From Mycobacterium sp. OTB74 (GTDB taxonomy: Bacteria > Actinomycetota > Actinomycetes > Mycobacteriales > Mycobacteriaceae): a stretch of 64,000 nucleotides of DNA. Position 1 is the stretch's first letter; the number at the start of each line of letters is the position of its first letter. The stretch is from NCBI RefSeq assembly GCF_029892685.1, contig NZ_JARXVD010000015.1, forward strand, positions 1 through 64,000, given 5' to 3'. The position numbers were made by a program, and so were the translations under genes. This document shows, one piece after another, positions 9,310-17,403 of this stretch. The notes below the pieces were generated by a model. That model ran no database searches. It saw only the letters and a list, made by a program, of their open reading frames with translations, and was not told where the DNA came from.

Positions 9310-10224
9310 GTGACCAGTCCCCCGGCCGGCTGGATCGACCCGAATCCACCCAGCACCACCAACCCGCACGCCAAGGTCGTACTGACGATCGCGGGCGTAG
9401 CGCTGACGGCGGTCGTCATCGCGACACTCGTCGCCGTGGTCGTTCTCAGCCGGGGCATCTCATCGGACTCCGAATACGGAAGAAACACCGTCGTCCTGAT
9501 CGGGGTGGATGCGGCGCCACCGGACGCGTTCACACCGTCTGCCGTCGTGGACGCAGTTACCGCGTCGGAGCACGCAGCGTCTGAGATCGCCACAATGACA
9601 CAGCAATTGCCGACATCGACCGAGCGTGGGGTACGCGTCGTAGCGGGCACCCGGCCGGGCCTGTACGGCGCAACGGACCGAGCGTCCTCCTGCAACGCCG
9701 CAGCCGTGGCCAACTACCTGGACAGCCACTCCGATGAGGCACGAGTCTGGTCGCGCACGTTCAGCATTGAGCCGCAACAGGTTCCGGCCTACCTCAACAC
9801 GCTCACACCGGTCGTCTTGAACGTCGACGCCTGGGTGACCGCGCACCGCTACGCCAACACTGGCAGCGTGCCATTCCAAACCGTGTTGCAGGCGGGCACC
9901 CCGGTGATGATCGACCCCGTCGGGGTACCCCGGGTGCATTGCAAGAGCGGCAGCCCCCTGAAGCCGCCTGCCAATACGAACCTCGCCAAACTCGACGACG
10001 TGCGGGGGATGGCGTGGCCGAACTATGCGCCGGAGAAAGTGGTTGCCGTCGCATACTCCGCGGGCGGGGCCGGCAGCCCCGTGTCCGAGTTCAGCGTCCT
10101 CGACCTGGGCAGTGCCGAGGAGATCATCCGCAAAGTCGGAGGCACCATCGATCTCGGCTCCGCGCCCGACACTGGCCGACTGCCCGATCCCGCAACCATC
10201 AACATTCCGACCACAATCCGCTAG
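9310..10224 (+). CDS. Single-pass membrane protein, DUF6777-like
   Basis: 304 residues; GTG at 9310 directly abuts the preceding stop codon. One transmembrane helix near residues 23-46 (VVLTIAGVALTAVVIATLVA) leaves a large exported domain. That domain has the pattern I associate with DUF6777: PGLYG with a conserved Cys (SSCNAAAVANYL), LTPVVLNVD, PFQTVLQAGTPVMID, and GVPRVHCKSGSPL with a second Cys. Two Cys could form a disulfide outside the membrane. It lies between the two WXG100 pairs in the same direction. It may be a membrane component of the secretion apparatus or an immunity-type protein for the adjacent hydrolase. Function unknown. Confidence 0.75.
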   Translation: MTSPPAGWIDPNPPSTTNPHAKVVLTIAGVALTAVVIATLVAVVVLSRGISSDSEYGRNTVVLIGVDAAPPDAFTPSAVVDAVTASEHAASEIATMTQQLPTSTERGVRVVAGTRPGLYGATDRASSCNAAAVANYLDSHSDEARVWSRTFSIEPQQVPAYLNTLTPVVLNVDAWVTAHRYANTGSVPFQTVLQAGTPVMIDPVGVPRVHCKSGSPLKPPANTNLAKLDDVRGMAWPNYAPEKVVAVAYSAGGAGSPVSEFSVLDLGSAEEIIRKVGGTIDLGSAPDTGRLPDPATINIPTTIR

Positions 10225-10242
10225 GCCGGCTGCCATAGATGG

Positions 10243-10313
10243 ACAACCCCTTGTCGGTTGTTCGGATGAATCGAACCGCGATGCTCGCCGGGGAACGAAG
10301 TTTGCCCTAGTGT
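10243..10313 (+). promoter_or_regulatory. Hairpin and candidate -10 before WXG100 pair 2
   Basis: The 134-bp gap contains a small inverted repeat (ACAACC at 10243-10248, GGTTGT at 10256-10261) and a TANNNT-type hexamer TAGTGT at 10308-10313. These could be a weak terminator for the first cluster and a separate promoter for the second pair. No convincing -35 was seen. Confidence 0.3.
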
Positions 10314-10358
10314 GCAACACAGCCCACCGTCAGCGCTTCACCACCGGAAGGAAAACCC

Positions 10359-10631
10359 ATGGCCCAGTTGGGAATGGATGCGGATGCAGTCGAAAATGCG
10401 GCCCGCCAACTGAAGGCGCAAGCCGACCAGATCGGTAGCCTGCTCGCCCAGATCGACAAGACGGTGAACGGGCTGAGCTCGATCTGGCACGGCCAGGACG
10501 CCACCCAGTTCGTCACCCAGTGGTGGCCTCAGCACAAGAAGTCTCTGGCAGCCGCGCAGAGCGCGATCGCCGGACTCGGCCAGTCGGCACAGAACAACGC
10601 CACCGAACAGCGCCAGGTGTCCGGCCGCTAA
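10359..10631 (+). CDS. WXG100-family protein (pair 2, free-standing)
   Basis: 90 residues; ATG 10359 is preceded by GGAAGGA. It is a two-helix WXG100 protein with the motif SIWHGQDATQF followed by VTQWWPQHKK. It is very similar over its whole length to the first 88 residues of the next gene product, so the two arose by tandem duplication. It is expected to pair with the CHAP fusion or with itself for export. No YxxxD/E motif is visible at the C-terminus. Confidence 0.9.
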   Translation: MAQLGMDADAVENAARQLKAQADQIGSLLAQIDKTVNGLSSIWHGQDATQFVTQWWPQHKKSLAAAQSAIAGLGQSAQNNATEQRQVSGR

Positions 10632-10671
10632 CGCCGCACCCGACTACGCGATAGCTCGGAGGGAGTGACCC

Positions 10672-11514
10672 ATGGCCGAACTGGGGATGGACGCGGGCCT
10701 CGTCGAACAGGCGGGGCGCCAGCTGAAAAGCCACGCAGCGTCGATCCAGAGCCTGATCGCCCAAGTCGACAAGACCGTCAACGGTCTCGCGTCGATCTGG
10801 CAGGGCCAGGACGCCACGCAGTTCGTCACCCAGTGGTGGCCGCAACACAAGAAGTCGTTGCAAGCGGCCCAGCAGCAAGTTGACGGGCTGGGTCAGTCAG
10901 CGCTGAACAACGCCTCCGAGCAGCGCCAGGCCAGCAGTGGTGGATCTGGTGGGGCCGTCAGCTCGGCTTCGCCGGCGCATGCCGCCAGCCCGGCGAGTTC
11001 CTCCGGCGCTTCCGCTGCCACAGCGGCCGGGTCGACCGCTCCCGCAGCTGGCGCCCGGAGCGAGGCGGTGGACCGCTTCGTCCAATCGCACAAGACCAGG
11101 ATGGACGCCGACGGCAACGGCGCCTGGTGTTATGACATCTACAAGTACTACAGCCACGACGTGGCTGGGGCTCCCCTGTCCATCGGAAGCGGGACCAGCG
11201 CGAACGCGTCCGATATTTACAACATGTACAGCACAAATGGGGCGTCCAAGTACTACGACCAGATTCCGGCCAGTAGCGGGCACCCAGAACCAGGCGACAT
11301 CATTGTTTATGGTTCGACGAAGGACAACAGCTACGGCCATGTCGCATTGGTGACAGGAGTCGACGGGTCCGGGTATTCCGTTCTGCAACAGGGCAAAGTG
11401 GTGAATGGGCAACCCATGCCATCAGACCCCTACACCCAGCGCTATGGCTATAGCAGCACAGCAAGTGGCCCGGTACTCGGGTATTTGCGACCGAAACAGG
11501 TCGCCAGCGCATAG
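10672..11514 (+). CDS. WXG100 domain fused to CHAP amidase/peptidase (candidate peptidoglycan-cleaving effector)
   Basis: 280 residues. Residues 1-88 are a WXG100 domain (SIWQGQDATQF at 41-51) nearly the same as the preceding protein. A Ser/Ala/Gly linker (89-128) leads to a CHAP domain at about 140-275: Cys153 in GAWCYDIYKYY, then PEPGDIIVYG and His223 in YGHVALVTGV, with a C-terminal GYLRPK strand. Cys and His are the catalytic pair of CHAP NlpC/P60-like enzymes, which cut peptidoglycan amide bonds. ATG 10672 has GGAGGGAG just upstream. It is 40 bp downstream of its WXG100 partner and convergent with the kinase gene. It may remodel the wall for the secretion machine or act on competitors; both are inference. 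Confidence 0.9.
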   Translation: MAELGMDAGLVEQAGRQLKSHAASIQSLIAQVDKTVNGLASIWQGQDATQFVTQWWPQHKKSLQAAQQQVDGLGQSALNNASEQRQASSGGSGGAVSSASPAHAASPASSSGASAATAAGSTAPAAGARSEAVDRFVQSHKTRMDADGNGAWCYDIYKYYSHDVAGAPLSIGSGTSANASDIYNMYSTNGASKYYDQIPASSGHPEPGDIIVYGSTKDNSYGHVALVTGVDGSGYSVLQQGKVVNGQPMPSDPYTQRYGYSSTASGPVLGYLRPKQVASA

Positions 11515-11551
11515 GCCGAACACCCTCTATCTGCCAAGGTAATTCAGAGGA

Positions 11552-12907
11552 TCACCCTGGCGTCGGTCCGAACCGTAGTACGCCAAGGGCATGCGCCGCG
11601 ACCTCAGTCGGCGGCCCACTCAAGATGATCCACACGATGATCGCCGTCACGATCAAAACCGTGACCGCAAAAATCAGCAGCGCGGTGAGTACCACCTTGG
11701 GCCGCTGCCACGCGGGTGGCGGCGGCGCGGGCCTGGCCGGCTGCCGAATCGGTCCTGTCGCAGCGGGATTGATCTTCTTCGGCGCGGCCTGACCGCGGTT
11801 GGCCGGCAGCGGTCCGGTCCGGTTCGGTGACGCGAGTCGCTGCGGACCCGACGCCCCGGGCGCCCAGGCCTGGCGTTGCCGTCGCGCCTCGCGCTCGTCG
11901 TCGATCGCGCACCACGGGCACTGCCCGCAGGACTCGGGAATCTGGTGCTCATTGCGCTGGCACGTCCGCAACCGCATCCGCAGCAACGCCTGCCGCCATT
12001 CCCCCGCGGACGGTCGCAGATTGGGATCGGTGAGGCCCATGGTGAACGCGCGGGTGAACAGCTGCTGGATGTTGACGGGCAGAAAACCGATGGGCGGCGC
12101 GAGCGGATGAGTGCGGAACAGCGATGCCGGTCCGCCTGCCCAATACCCGGCTTTGGCGAGTGTCAGTGCGTCCGGCTGATCGCCCTCGCCCGTCCACGTT
12201 CCGCGCATGAAGGGGTGGTTGCCCGCGAGCAGCAACTGGTGAATGTGGATCGCCAACGCAAAGAGATCCGACGGCTTTTCCCGAGCTTCGGTGCGCAGGT
12301 CGCATCCGGCCAACTCCGGCGCTGTGAACTCCGGCCGGCCCACCGCGCACAGGAACTGATCGCCGGAGACATCGGTGAATTGCATTGAGTCGCAGTCGAC
12401 CAACGTCACCTCGGTGGTGTCGGCCACCAGGATGTTGCGCTCCTGGAAGTCGCCGATCACCGCGTCCACCCGGTGCACGGCCTGCACGGCCAGGCAGAGG
12501 TTGGCCGCGACGTTCACCAGGTGTCCCCACGTCGCGTTCTTGGTCCACTGCGGAGCGTTGGGCAGCGGTTCCACCCGGTTCGACGGATTGCTCATGATGT
12601 GAATTTCGACCGACGTCGCGGTGTCGATCTTCGGCATGACATAGCCGATGGGCCCACTGTCGTCGGAAATCAGGTGCATCGGCCACGTCAGCACCACCAG
12701 ACCGTCCGCCTGGACGGCACCCGGTGGGGTCGCATGCACCATGGCGGCAACCTTGCCCAGCTTGGTCGACAGATCAGCCAGGTCCGGATGGAACACCTTG
12801 GCGACCCAGCCCGGCTTGCCCGCGACGCCGTACACGGTGCCTTCACCGGCCCGGGCGAGGACCGATGACACCGTCACCGGTTCGCCGGTGTCCAGCCGAA
12901 CGATCAT
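11552..12907 (-). CDS. TerY-P triad-type protein kinase, zinc knuckle, C-terminal membrane anchor
   Basis: 451 residues from the ATG at 12907, which overlaps the PP2C stop (ATGA); a longer frame to 12931 is less likely. A kinase-like domain covers about 1-310: GEGTVYG (21-27), VAK Lys37, GDFQERN (152-158) as catalytic loop with Asp153 and Asn158, DCD (171-173) replacing DFG, and APEL (196-199). HRD is therefore reduced to IGD, a divergent but probably metal-binding site. Cys316, 327, 330 and 333 form a zinc knuckle (CGQCPWC). A Pro-rich linker and one transmembrane helix (about 401-428) follow, so the kinase faces the cytosol. It is third in the VWA-PP2C-kinase operon. The natural targets would be the FHA-containing ATPase or the Thr-rich membrane protein nearby. 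Confidence 0.85.
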   Translation of the reverse strand: MIVRLDTGEPVTVSSVLARAGEGTVYGVAGKPGWVAKVFHPDLADLSTKLGKVAAMVHATPPGAVQADGLVVLTWPMHLISDDSGPIGYVMPKIDTATSVEIHIMSNPSNRVEPLPNAPQWTKNATWGHLVNVAANLCLAVQAVHRVDAVIGDFQERNILVADTTEVTLVDCDSMQFTDVSGDQFLCAVGRPEFTAPELAGCDLRTEAREKPSDLFALAIHIHQLLLAGNHPFMRGTWTGEGDQPDALTLAKAGYWAGGPASLFRTHPLAPPIGFLPVNIQQLFTRAFTMGLTDPNLRPSAGEWRQALLRMRLRTCQRNEHQIPESCGQCPWCAIDDEREARRQRQAWAPGASGPQRLASPNRTGPLPANRGQAAPKKINPAATGPIRQPARPAPPPPAWQRPKVVLTALLIFAVTVLIVTAIIVWIILSGPPTEVAAHALGVLRFGPTPG

Positions 12908-13914
12908 TTCTGCCGCCGTCCACGAAACCACTGCCGCTTGGTGACGACCGACTCGGTGTCGGTCTGCCTCGGCGTCCGCACAATCCTCGGCGGGGGGCTG
13001 GTCGTGATGGGGGTGGTCGTTTCCACGTCATCACTCGGTATCGGCACCGTGCGGTCGGAACTCACCCCCGGGGTGGGCAATCCGCCAGGTACGCGTGAAG
13101 CCACTTGTCGCACTTGGGGTTCCAACGCCCGCCCTGGTTCCCGCCGAACCGCTGCCAGCACCATGGTCTTGTCGTCACCGGTCTGATCGTCTTCGATACC
13201 GTTGAGCAAAGCCTCGAAATTCGCCGCACTGGCCCCATTACGAACGTGCTCCCACGAACCTCGGAAGAACGGCTCATACGGGTCACCGGTGGCGATGTTG
13301 GTGATCTTGTAGCTCATCCCGTCAGTGCTGAGTGCGAACGCGGTAACGCCGGTTTGTGTTGTCGTACGGAAGGATTCGTCGAACGCCCGCTCGGATTGCA
13401 GAAACCAAGTGGTATTCGCGTACTCGTCCTTTGGCTCAATCAGCAATGTGGCCACCCGGCCGGCGCTCTCCGAAGCAATGACTCCGTCGCCGATCTGGCC
13501 AAAGACCGACAGCCCCCGGTCAGCGATCGCGACCGCCAATGTCGTTGACAGCAGCGAAACGTCGAGTCCGAGCGAGTCCGCCTGGGAGTTCACGCGCTCG
13601 ACGGCTCCGTCGAACAACCAACGCATCAAGGCCTCACCGCGGTCCGCCTTCCCCGTCCGGAAATCCCTGATGAAACCGGGATCGGAGGCGTCGCGGAGAA
13701 CGCTCTGACAAGCGGCGTAGGAGCCCCAGGCCGATGTCCCGCTGACCGACCCCGCCCCGTCGGCTACCGCCGCGACGATGAAGTCTCCGGCGACGGCGTA
13801 GCCGAACGCGTCGTCGCAGCCGAGTCCTTTGCGCACGTGCATGGACCCGGCCACGGAAGCACCACACGTAGCCCACACCCAGCTGCCGCGTTCGGCGGCG
13901 GCGGGTGAACTCAC
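12904..13914 (-). CDS. PP2C-type protein phosphatase of the TerY-P triad
   Basis: 336 residues. The GTG start (13914) overlaps the stop of the VWA gene (GTGA), and its own stop overlaps the kinase start, so all three are translationally coupled. PP2C motifs visible: DDAFGYAV near residues 34-41, VADGAGS near 51-57, FGQIGDGVI near 138-146 and TGDDKTMVLA near 250-259, which supply the metal-binding aspartates. The last 70 residues are Pro/Thr/Arg-rich and likely disordered. It should reverse phosphorylation by the downstream kinase. This phosphatase type is distinct from mycobacterial PstP, which has a transmembrane helix. Confidence 0.9.
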   Translation of the reverse strand: MSSPAAAERGSWVWATCGASVAGSMHVRKGLGCDDAFGYAVAGDFIVAAVADGAGSVSGTSAWGSYAACQSVLRDASDPGFIRDFRTGKADRGEALMRWLFDGAVERVNSQADSLGLDVSLLSTTLAVAIADRGLSVFGQIGDGVIASESAGRVATLLIEPKDEYANTTWFLQSERAFDESFRTTTQTGVTAFALSTDGMSYKITNIATGDPYEPFFRGSWEHVRNGASAANFEALLNGIEDDQTGDDKTMVLAAVRREPGRALEPQVRQVASRVPGGLPTPGVSSDRTVPIPSDDVETTTPITTSPPPRIVRTPRQTDTESVVTKRQWFRGRRQK

Positions 13915-14612
13915 GCGCTGGTCCAGCCGCTGACCGGCGGTAGCGGAATCTGGGTTCCCATCGAGCCCAACGACTCGTCACTGCGGGCGAACTCGGTCGA
14001 GTTGGACACATTGCTCAACGACGCAGAAAGCCACTCGAACAGCGCCTCATACTTGAGGCCATCCAGAGGGGCGGGGCTGCGTTGCAACGACATTCGGGTG
14101 AGTTGCTGATAGTCGACGTAGGGTCCGGCACCGACGGCGAAAATCGTTACACCGCGCGCTGTTTCGACGGCATTGAGCCGGGCGATGGCCTCGTCGAGGC
14201 CCTCGACGTTGGGGCGGCCATCGGTCAGCAGCAGGATCCACGGCCGGTAGTACTGCAATCCGGCCGCCTTGTAGGCGTATTTCCGGTCCTCCAGAATGTC
14301 CAACGCCAAATGGACTCCCGCCGCAAGGTTGGTGGTGCCGGCCGCGGTGAACCCGACCGGCTGCAGGCTGCGGGCCTCCTGCATCGGAACCAGCACCGTG
14401 GCGACGGTGCCGAACGTGACCACAGCCACCTCAACCCGCTTGCTGGCCAGTGGATCCCGATGCAGGTAATCGGTGAACGCCGCAAACCCGCGCTCCAACG
14501 CTGCGATCGGCTCGCCCTGCATCGATCCCGACACATCGGCCAGCACCACGCAGGCGACACGAGGATCGGGGTTGGCGTCGTTCAGCTCGACTGCCCATGC
14601 CCAGTCAGACAC
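13911..14612 (-). CDS. TerY-like VWA domain protein
   Basis: 233 residues from GTG 14612, chosen because AAGGAGGT (14621-14628) lies nine bases upstream; the frame extends further without support. It is a single von Willebrand A domain with a complete MIDAS: DVSGSM (D26, S28, S30), a Thr in AAGTTN (93/94) and Asp131 in LLLTDGRPN. The protein has no signal peptide or membrane helix and should be cytosolic. It is first in the overlapping VWA-PP2C-kinase operon, the arrangement described as the TerY-phosphorylation triad in tellurite-resistance type systems. Other ter genes (TerD, TerC) are not visible here. It is likely a metal-dependent scaffold for the kinase and phosphatase. Confidence 0.88.
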   Translation of the reverse strand: MSDWAWAVELNDANPDPRVACVVLADVSGSMQGEPIAALERGFAAFTDYLHRDPLASKRVEVAVVTFGTVATVLVPMQEARSLQPVGFTAAGTTNLAAGVHLALDILEDRKYAYKAAGLQYYRPWILLLTDGRPNVEGLDEAIARLNAVETARGVTIFAVGAGPYVDYQQLTRMSLQRSPAPLDGLKYEALFEWLSASLSNVSNSTEFARSDESLGSMGTQIPLPPVSGWTSA

Positions 14613-14845
14613 CTGGCGAAACCTCCTTGACCACGCAGCTGTTGCAACGCGGATTCTCTCATCAGGACGCCTGCGACTCATGCAGAATCCCCGCGCCGTC
14701 ATTCTGACCGACGCGCGGGACCGCAAACCGTGTCGGTTGAACGTATGAATCGTGAGGGCGTGAACCCTGACACCGGAGGAAAACGATCTACCGTGCCAAG
14801 ATCACATCTGCAATTCGGGTCGGGGCTCATGAGAGGGCGATTCAT

Positions 14846-15205
14846 TTGCCGGACGCACGTTTCAACCCGCCGCCGAATTGGCCTGTCCCGCTCGGCTGGA
14901 CTCCCACACCGGATTGGGAGCCCGATCCTGGTTGGCCACCCGCGCCGGCCGGCTGGCAGTTCTGGTTGGCAGCCGAGTCCGAACCGGCGCCGACGCCCAT
15001 CCCTCCGGTCGAAATCCCGTGGGCGCAGGCGCCTACCCCGCCGCCTGAACAACCCTGGTCGGCAACGCCTGGGCCCGCACCAGAGCAGCCCTGGGCGGCC
15101 CGACCGGATCAATCCCGCCGACGCATCGGCCTGCTGATAGCCGCCGTGATCGCGGTGGCAGCTCTGGTCGGGGTGCCGGTCATGGTCAACTACTTCAACC
15201 CCTAG
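14846..15205 (+). CDS. Pro/Trp-rich single-pass membrane protein
   Basis: 119 residues. TTG at 14846 is preceded by GAGAGGG (14831-14837). The N-terminal 90 residues are built of Pro and Trp turns (WTPTPDWEPDPGWPPAPAGW, then repeats of EQPW), a signature often found at the start of actinobacterial membrane proteins. A single transmembrane helix near residues 94-114 ends the protein, so the rich segment probably lies in the cytosol. It diverges from the VWA operon across a 233-bp gap, which should hold both promoters. Function unknown; the repeats suggest a protein-docking tail. Confidence 0.65.
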   Translation: MPDARFNPPPNWPVPLGWTPTPDWEPDPGWPPAPAGWQFWLAAESEPAPTPIPPVEIPWAQAPTPPPEQPWSATPGPAPEQPWAARPDQSRRRIGLLIAAVIAVAALVGVPVMVNYFNP

Positions 15206-15310
15206 GTCGGCCATTCGGACGACATTCCTGATGCCGACAATCGCCGTAGACTCCCCTCGAGCTAACGAGGCGCCTTCTGCGCCGTTGACGGCCAGAGGCA
15301 GGTACCGCAT

Positions 15311-17029
15311 ATGACTGACATCCACGCTGACGCATCACCGACGGCGACCCCGACGAACCCCGACCGCCGCGCGAACACTGTGTGCGCGGGAGTCGCCGCG
15401 GTACTGCTGATCACAGCCCCCATGTTCCCGTGGAACCTGAGGTTCGGGGTCGGCGTGCCCGACAGCGCGGGATCGTTGTTCGTCGGGCTCGCAGCCGTCA
15501 CCGTACTGGCTCTCGGCGCGGTGACCGCGTCGTTCACCGAACGGCGCACCCGTCAGCTGGCAAAGATTCGTTTGGCTCTGTGCGCTCCATACCTGTTGTT
15601 CACAGGCGCGTTCGTCGGTTACGCGATCGTGGAGGCAATCCGCCTGGGCGGCACCGGGACGGTCCCACCTGGCGTCGGCCCCGGCGTATGGATCGGCGCC
15701 GCTGGTGCCCTGCTTGCCGCCCAGGCGTGGCCGACAGCCTCCGACGTCAATCACGGTTGGACGCGCGCGGCGCGGATCGTCGGCATCGCGTCGATGGTGT
15801 TGGCCGCGCTGGCGGTGGTGTTCAACCTCTACTGGAGCACTCGGTACCTCTTCGACGGTGACTCCGAGTTCGCAGCCGAGCGAATCACAGCGATCACCAC
15901 CGCGGTGGTTTACGGCATCGTGTCGCTGGTCATCGTGATTGCCGCATCGCGATGGACGTTGAACCCTGATTCCTCATCACGCCTGGCGACGGTTGCGCTG
16001 GGCGCCTCCACACTGGCTGCCGGCGCCCTGGTGTGGGGCCTCGACTCCGGCCGCGACATCGACGCCTACCACGGCATCGCGCAACTCACGATGACGACGA
16101 AAGTCGGTTTCGAGGGCTATCTTGCCTGGGTTGTTGCCGCCGCGATGTTCGCACCAGTCACCCTGAACATGGTTCTCAGTCACCCCGTCGACCTGACTGC
16201 GCTGCGTGAGTCGGCGCGAAAATGCCTGGCACTCATCGCCGTCGGCTGTTTCGGTGGCGCCGTTCTACGCATCGCGGGGGCTGTCGCCGCCCTCAACCTG
16301 GACCTGAAGAGCACCACCTACGACACGACTGCATTGGTCATCTTCGACGTCGTCACCGCCGCTCTCGCGCTGTTTCTCCGATTCGGTTTGCGGGATGCCC
16401 GGGTGTCCTCGAAACTGACGGTCGGACTCGCCGGAATTCTATTGGCGCTGACCATTTCTCGAGTGATCGTCGGCGTCCTCCTCGTTCCGCGCATCCCGTT
16501 CGTCAGCGCGACCAAAGCCGACAACCCGGTGTTCGGTAACACCCTTTCCCAGCAGATAACCAGTACGTTCGACGTCGTCTTGTGCTGGCTGGCGTTCGCG
16601 ATCGTGATGGCGACCCTCCTCAACAGCCGCAGATTTGCGCCTCGATCGCCTGGTGACTCCGACGCGCCGCCTGCGATCACGGAAGCGCACGCGACCGCCA
16701 CCGCCGTCATGGCGGCCACTCCGTCGGCTCCGCTGGTCGGCGCGGCTACCACTGATGCGACCCATCCGGTGGCGGTGGCCGGTGCCGCGGCCGGCGCGAC
16801 GCAGGTGCTTGCGGCACCGACCCAGCAGCTGGCCACCTCCGCACCGCCGCGAATCTTCCGCCAGGAAGCCGAGTCCACCAAACAACTCGATGCCGCGACA
16901 CCCGGCACCGAATCCACTCAGAAGATCAGGGCAGCCCAGTTACTTGCTGAATCGACGCAGCGATTTGCAGCCGGCACAACGTATTCGGGACCGCGACACT
17001 ACTCGCACGAGCCATCCCAGGACAACTGA
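15311..17029 (+). CDS. Multi-pass membrane protein with Thr-Gln repeat tail (DUF7937-like)
   Basis: 572 residues. Roughly eleven hydrophobic segments fill residues 25-440; from about 445 the chain is Ala/Thr/Pro-rich. In that tail five short motifs recur: ATQVL (T497), PTQQL (T504), STKQL (T523), STQKI (T536) and STQRF (T549). Each is a Thr followed by Gln or Lys, another residue and a hydrophobic one. Such evenly spaced Thr sites in a cytosolic tail look like kinase targets and FHA docking sites, which fits the kinase and FHA protein encoded nearby (inference). The family name is a tentative recollection. It closes the accessory cluster before mobile-element remains. Confidence 0.75.
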   Translation: MTDIHADASPTATPTNPDRRANTVCAGVAAVLLITAPMFPWNLRFGVGVPDSAGSLFVGLAAVTVLALGAVTASFTERRTRQLAKIRLALCAPYLLFTGAFVGYAIVEAIRLGGTGTVPPGVGPGVWIGAAGALLAAQAWPTASDVNHGWTRAARIVGIASMVLAALAVVFNLYWSTRYLFDGDSEFAAERITAITTAVVYGIVSLVIVIAASRWTLNPDSSSRLATVALGASTLAAGALVWGLDSGRDIDAYHGIAQLTMTTKVGFEGYLAWVVAAAMFAPVTLNMVLSHPVDLTALRESARKCLALIAVGCFGGAVLRIAGAVAALNLDLKSTTYDTTALVIFDVVTAALALFLRFGLRDARVSSKLTVGLAGILLALTISRVIVGVLLVPRIPFVSATKADNPVFGNTLSQQITSTFDVVLCWLAFAIVMATLLNSRRFAPRSPGDSDAPPAITEAHATATAVMAATPSAPLVGAATTDATHPVAVAGAAAGATQVLAAPTQQLATSAPPRIFRQEAESTKQLDAATPGTESTQKIRAAQLLAESTQRFAAGTTYSGPRHYSHEPSQDN

Positions 17030-17079
17030 CGCCAACCGGTGGATGCAACACCGGTCTTTTGGAGCAACAGTAGATTTTC

Positions 17080-17262
17080 GTTGAATGATTCAGGGCGGCC
17101 ACCGCCAGTGAGGACTTCATCCGCGAGTCGATCGAGTAGCCCACGATTCTGTTGGAGTAGACGTCCTTCATCGCGCAGAGGTAGAGCTGGCCTTCATCGG
17201 TCCGGTGCTCGGTGATATCGGTCAGCCACACCTGGTCGGCGGCCGATGCGCTGAACTGACGC
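17080..17262 (-). pseudogene. IS3-family transposase (OrfB, rve) remnant
   Basis: About 60 residues on the minus strand match the DDE integrase core of IS3-type transposases: DQVWLTDITEHRTDEGQLYL, then KDVYSNRIVGYSID and RMKSSLAVAALN. Only the first catalytic Asp is inside the fragment; the second Asp and the Glu are missing at the left, and the N-terminal half at the right. No inverted repeats remain. The flanking sequence on both sides is unrelated, so this is an old, doubly truncated insertion. Confidence 0.8.
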
Positions 17263-17269
17263 CTCCATG

Positions 17270-17403
17270 AGCAAGGCAACGAAGCGTGGAACCGCCTCAT
17301 CTCAGCCTTCGAGGAACTCGTTCACATGGCGGCACTGTGCGGCCAGCTCCTGGACCGTCAACAGACCAACCAGGCAGAGAACGAGAAAGAGTCCCAGGCA
17401 TGA
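17270..17403 (+). pseudogene. 3' remnant of an unidentified ORF, probably from the integrated element
   Basis: The frame reads NEAWNRLISAFEELVHMAAL onward and ends with ENEKESQA and a TGA that overlaps the integrase ATG (ATGA). No start codon precedes it in frame; the IS3 scrap cuts it off. The helical, Glu/Gln-rich C-terminus and its coupling to an integrase suggest a small regulatory or accessory gene of the same element. I do not recognise the family. Confidence 0.45.

Noticed and set aside
15311..17029. Multi-pass protein as EccD of a type VII system
   Set aside because: EccD has an N-terminal ubiquitin-like domain and eleven helices; here no such domain is visible at the N-terminus, so the helix count alone is not enough.
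16926..17300. 124-codon ORF on the minus strand as a complete gene
   Set aside because: Only the middle 60 codons match an IS3 transposase; both ends are unrelated sequence, so it is listed as a remnant.
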